In this document: in pieces, positions 5,696-6,711 of the stretch | Numbering within the stretch: the stretch's first letter is position 1 | Layout of the letters: each line of letters opens with the position of its first letter | Source: an uncultured Lachnospiraceae bacterium | Lineage (GTDB): Bacteria; Bacillota; Clostridia; Lachnospirales; Lachnospiraceae | Assembly (NCBI GenBank): GCA_910588535.1 | Contig: CAJUOO010000101.1 | Coordinates: 1-6,711 of the forward strand | Reading direction: 5' to 3' | DNA: 6,711 bases | Translations under genes and position numbers: made by a program | Notes under the pieces: model-generated | Seen by the model: only the letters and a program-made list of their open reading frames with translations | The model's database searches: none | Told to the model about the DNA's origin: nothing

Positions 5696-6553
5696 ATGGA
5701 TACGCTTTTTATTGATAAAAATGGAAGAGGCTATCACGCAGAGGATGTACGTGTGGCGCTTAGGGAGATTGGAGCAGGTGATTGTGAGACATTGTTTATT
5801 CATTCAGAGCTGATGTTTGGCAGAGCACCAGAGGATTTTAACCGCAAAGAATATCTAAGTATTTTATATGAAACAATAAAAGAGGTTGGAGCAAAGAATA
5901 TCATAGTTCCTACATTTACTTACAGTTTTTGTAATCAGGAAGAGTATGATGTGAGGGCGAGTAGGACAAGCATGGGAGCTTTGAGCGAATTTGTGCGCAG
6001 GCAGGAGGGAAGATACCGCACACATGATCCACTTCTTTCCATTTCTGTGCCGCTCTGTTTAAAAGAGAAGTTTGAGAAGATAGGGAATCATTCTCTTGGA
6101 GAAGGAAGTGCATTTGATATTCTTCATGGTATGGATGGAGTAAAGTTTTTGTTCTTTGGGGCAAAGCAGGGCGAGTGCTTTACCTATGTGCACTATGTTG
6201 AGAAAATGCTTGATGTTCCTTATCGGTTTGATATGTCATTTTGTGGGAAAGTGATTGATGAGAGGGGAACTGAGAGGGAGAAGGAACAGATCATTCACAC
6301 GCGCTGTTATGGTGTGAAACTGCCAGAGAGCTATGAGTATTTTGAAGAAAGACTGATAGAAGAAGGATATGTAAGAAAAAGGCAATTGGGTGATAGCTTC
6401 GTCTCTTGTCTTTCTGAAGCAGATGCATACAGGCAGATTATTGGAGCAATCAAGGAAAATCCAAACTATTTTGTGCCAGATGGGTATACAGAGAACGATC
6501 TGTTACACCAATATGCTATGGGACTTGATGGCGAGAGAATTACACACTGTTGA
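5696..6553 (+). CDS. AAC(3)-family N-acyltransferase, probable amino-sugar acyltransferase
   Basis: This 285-residue protein belongs to the aminoglycoside 3-N-acetyltransferase (Antibiotic_NAT) family, which moves an acyl group from a thioester to an amine. Family landmarks appear in order: TLFIHSEL (32-39), IIVPTFTY (69-76), SRTSMGALSEFVRRQEGRYRTHDPLLSI (89-116, with the R-T-H-D-P block) and FTYVHYVEKMLDVPYR. The last holds Thr163, His166 and Glu169 in the TxxHxxE arrangement of the catalytic site. It starts only 13 bases after the SDR 2 stop, with AGAGG 8 bases before the ATG, so it is almost certainly co-transcribed. The setting argues against drug resistance and for acylation of a 4-amino sugar, perhaps with the product of the carrier-protein pathway. 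That substrate is inferred. It seems to be the last gene of the run. Confidence 0.87.
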   Translation: MDTLFIDKNGRGYHAEDVRVALREIGAGDCETLFIHSELMFGRAPEDFNRKEYLSILYETIKEVGAKNIIVPTFTYSFCNQEEYDVRASRTSMGALSEFVRRQEGRYRTHDPLLSISVPLCLKEKFEKIGNHSLGEGSAFDILHGMDGVKFLFFGAKQGECFTYVHYVEKMLDVPYRFDMSFCGKVIDERGTEREKEQIIHTRCYGVKLPESYEYFEERLIEEGYVRKRQLGDSFVSCLSEADAYRQIIGAIKENPNYFVPDGYTENDLLHQYAMGLDGERITHC

Positions 6554-6571
6554 CGCCAGCACACAGATAAT

Positions 6572-6619
6572 ATCTTTTAGAATAAAAAGATTTTCAATTG
6601 CATGAATGGTTGCTTTTTT
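6572..6619 (+). terminator. Weak terminator-like region at the cluster end
   Basis: ATCTTTT (6572-6578) pairs with AAAAGAT (6585-6591) and is followed by a short T run. A further T6 stretch lies at 6614-6619 behind a poorly paired segment. The stem is almost all A-T, so termination efficiency is doubtful. It is the only candidate between the AAC(3)-family gene and the next possible start. Confidence 0.25.
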
Positions 6620-6655
6620 GTCATAAAGAAAAGTGTGGGTGGACTTAGGTTTGCT

Positions 6656-6711
6656 ATGACGGAAGAGAAGGGCAATAGAAAAAGAGAGATAGGGATACAA
6701 TATGATGACGA
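6656..6711 (+). CDS. Possible 5' end of a further gene (partial)
   Basis: From the ATG at 6656 a frame stays open to the window edge and reads MTEEKGNRKREIGIQYDD. This hydrophilic, protein-like start could belong to a regulator or to another cluster gene. An AGG at 6647-6649 lies 6 bases before the ATG. An alternative is the ATG pair at 6702/6705 in other frames, with AGGGA at 6691-6695 ahead of it. Too little sequence is present to name a family or to pick the start firmly. Confidence 0.35.
   Translation, partial: MTEEKGNRKREIGIQYDD

Overview
The window looks like chromosomal DNA of a low-GC Firmicute, most likely a clostridial gut-type bacterium (Lachnospiraceae-like). This is an inference from purine-rich GGAGG-type ribosome binding sites, short intergenic gaps, AT-rich spacers and the protein families present. 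No rRNA, tRNA, CRISPR array or intact transposase gene was seen.

Layout. (i) 1-810: an ambiguous reading-frame end, then a membrane methyltransferase of the isoprenylcysteine carboxyl methyltransferase (ICMT) type, closed by a Rho-independent terminator. (ii) About 810-1400: an AT-rich gap holding two long palindromes that share a 14-base core. Directly after the second lies the frameshifted 3' end of a DegT/DnrJ/EryC1/StrS sugar aminotransferase. (iii) 1403-6553: seven co-directional genes. They encode a PglC-like phosphoglycosyl transferase, a FabD-like malonyl transferase, a PglD/NeuD-like sugar O/N-acyltransferase, an acyl carrier protein, two tandem short-chain dehydrogenases (SDRs), and an AAC(3)-family N-acyltransferase. 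(iv) 6554-6711: a weak terminator-like stretch and the possible first codons of another gene.

Interpretation (inference). The cluster joins glycan-lipid initiation (PglC-like) and amino-sugar acylation (PglD-like, aminotransferase remnant) to a miniature type II fatty-acid or polyketide kit: malonyl loader, carrier protein and ketoreductase-like SDRs. The simplest reading is a surface-glycan or glycoprotein pathway. In it a short ACP-bound acyl group, possibly a 3-hydroxyacyl group, is made and then transferred to an amino sugar by the AAC(3)-type enzyme. No ketosynthase lies in the window.

Three details stand out. The first SDR carries a run of nine G residues early in its coding sequence, and slippage by one base either way gives a stop within about a dozen codons, as in contingency (phase-variable) genes. 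The second SDR is about 51% identical and aligns with the first without gaps, but lacks the catalytic Tyr and Asn, so it looks like a pseudoenzyme partner. The upstream aminotransferase is only a decayed 3' stub, so the cluster has been truncated or rearranged at that edge.
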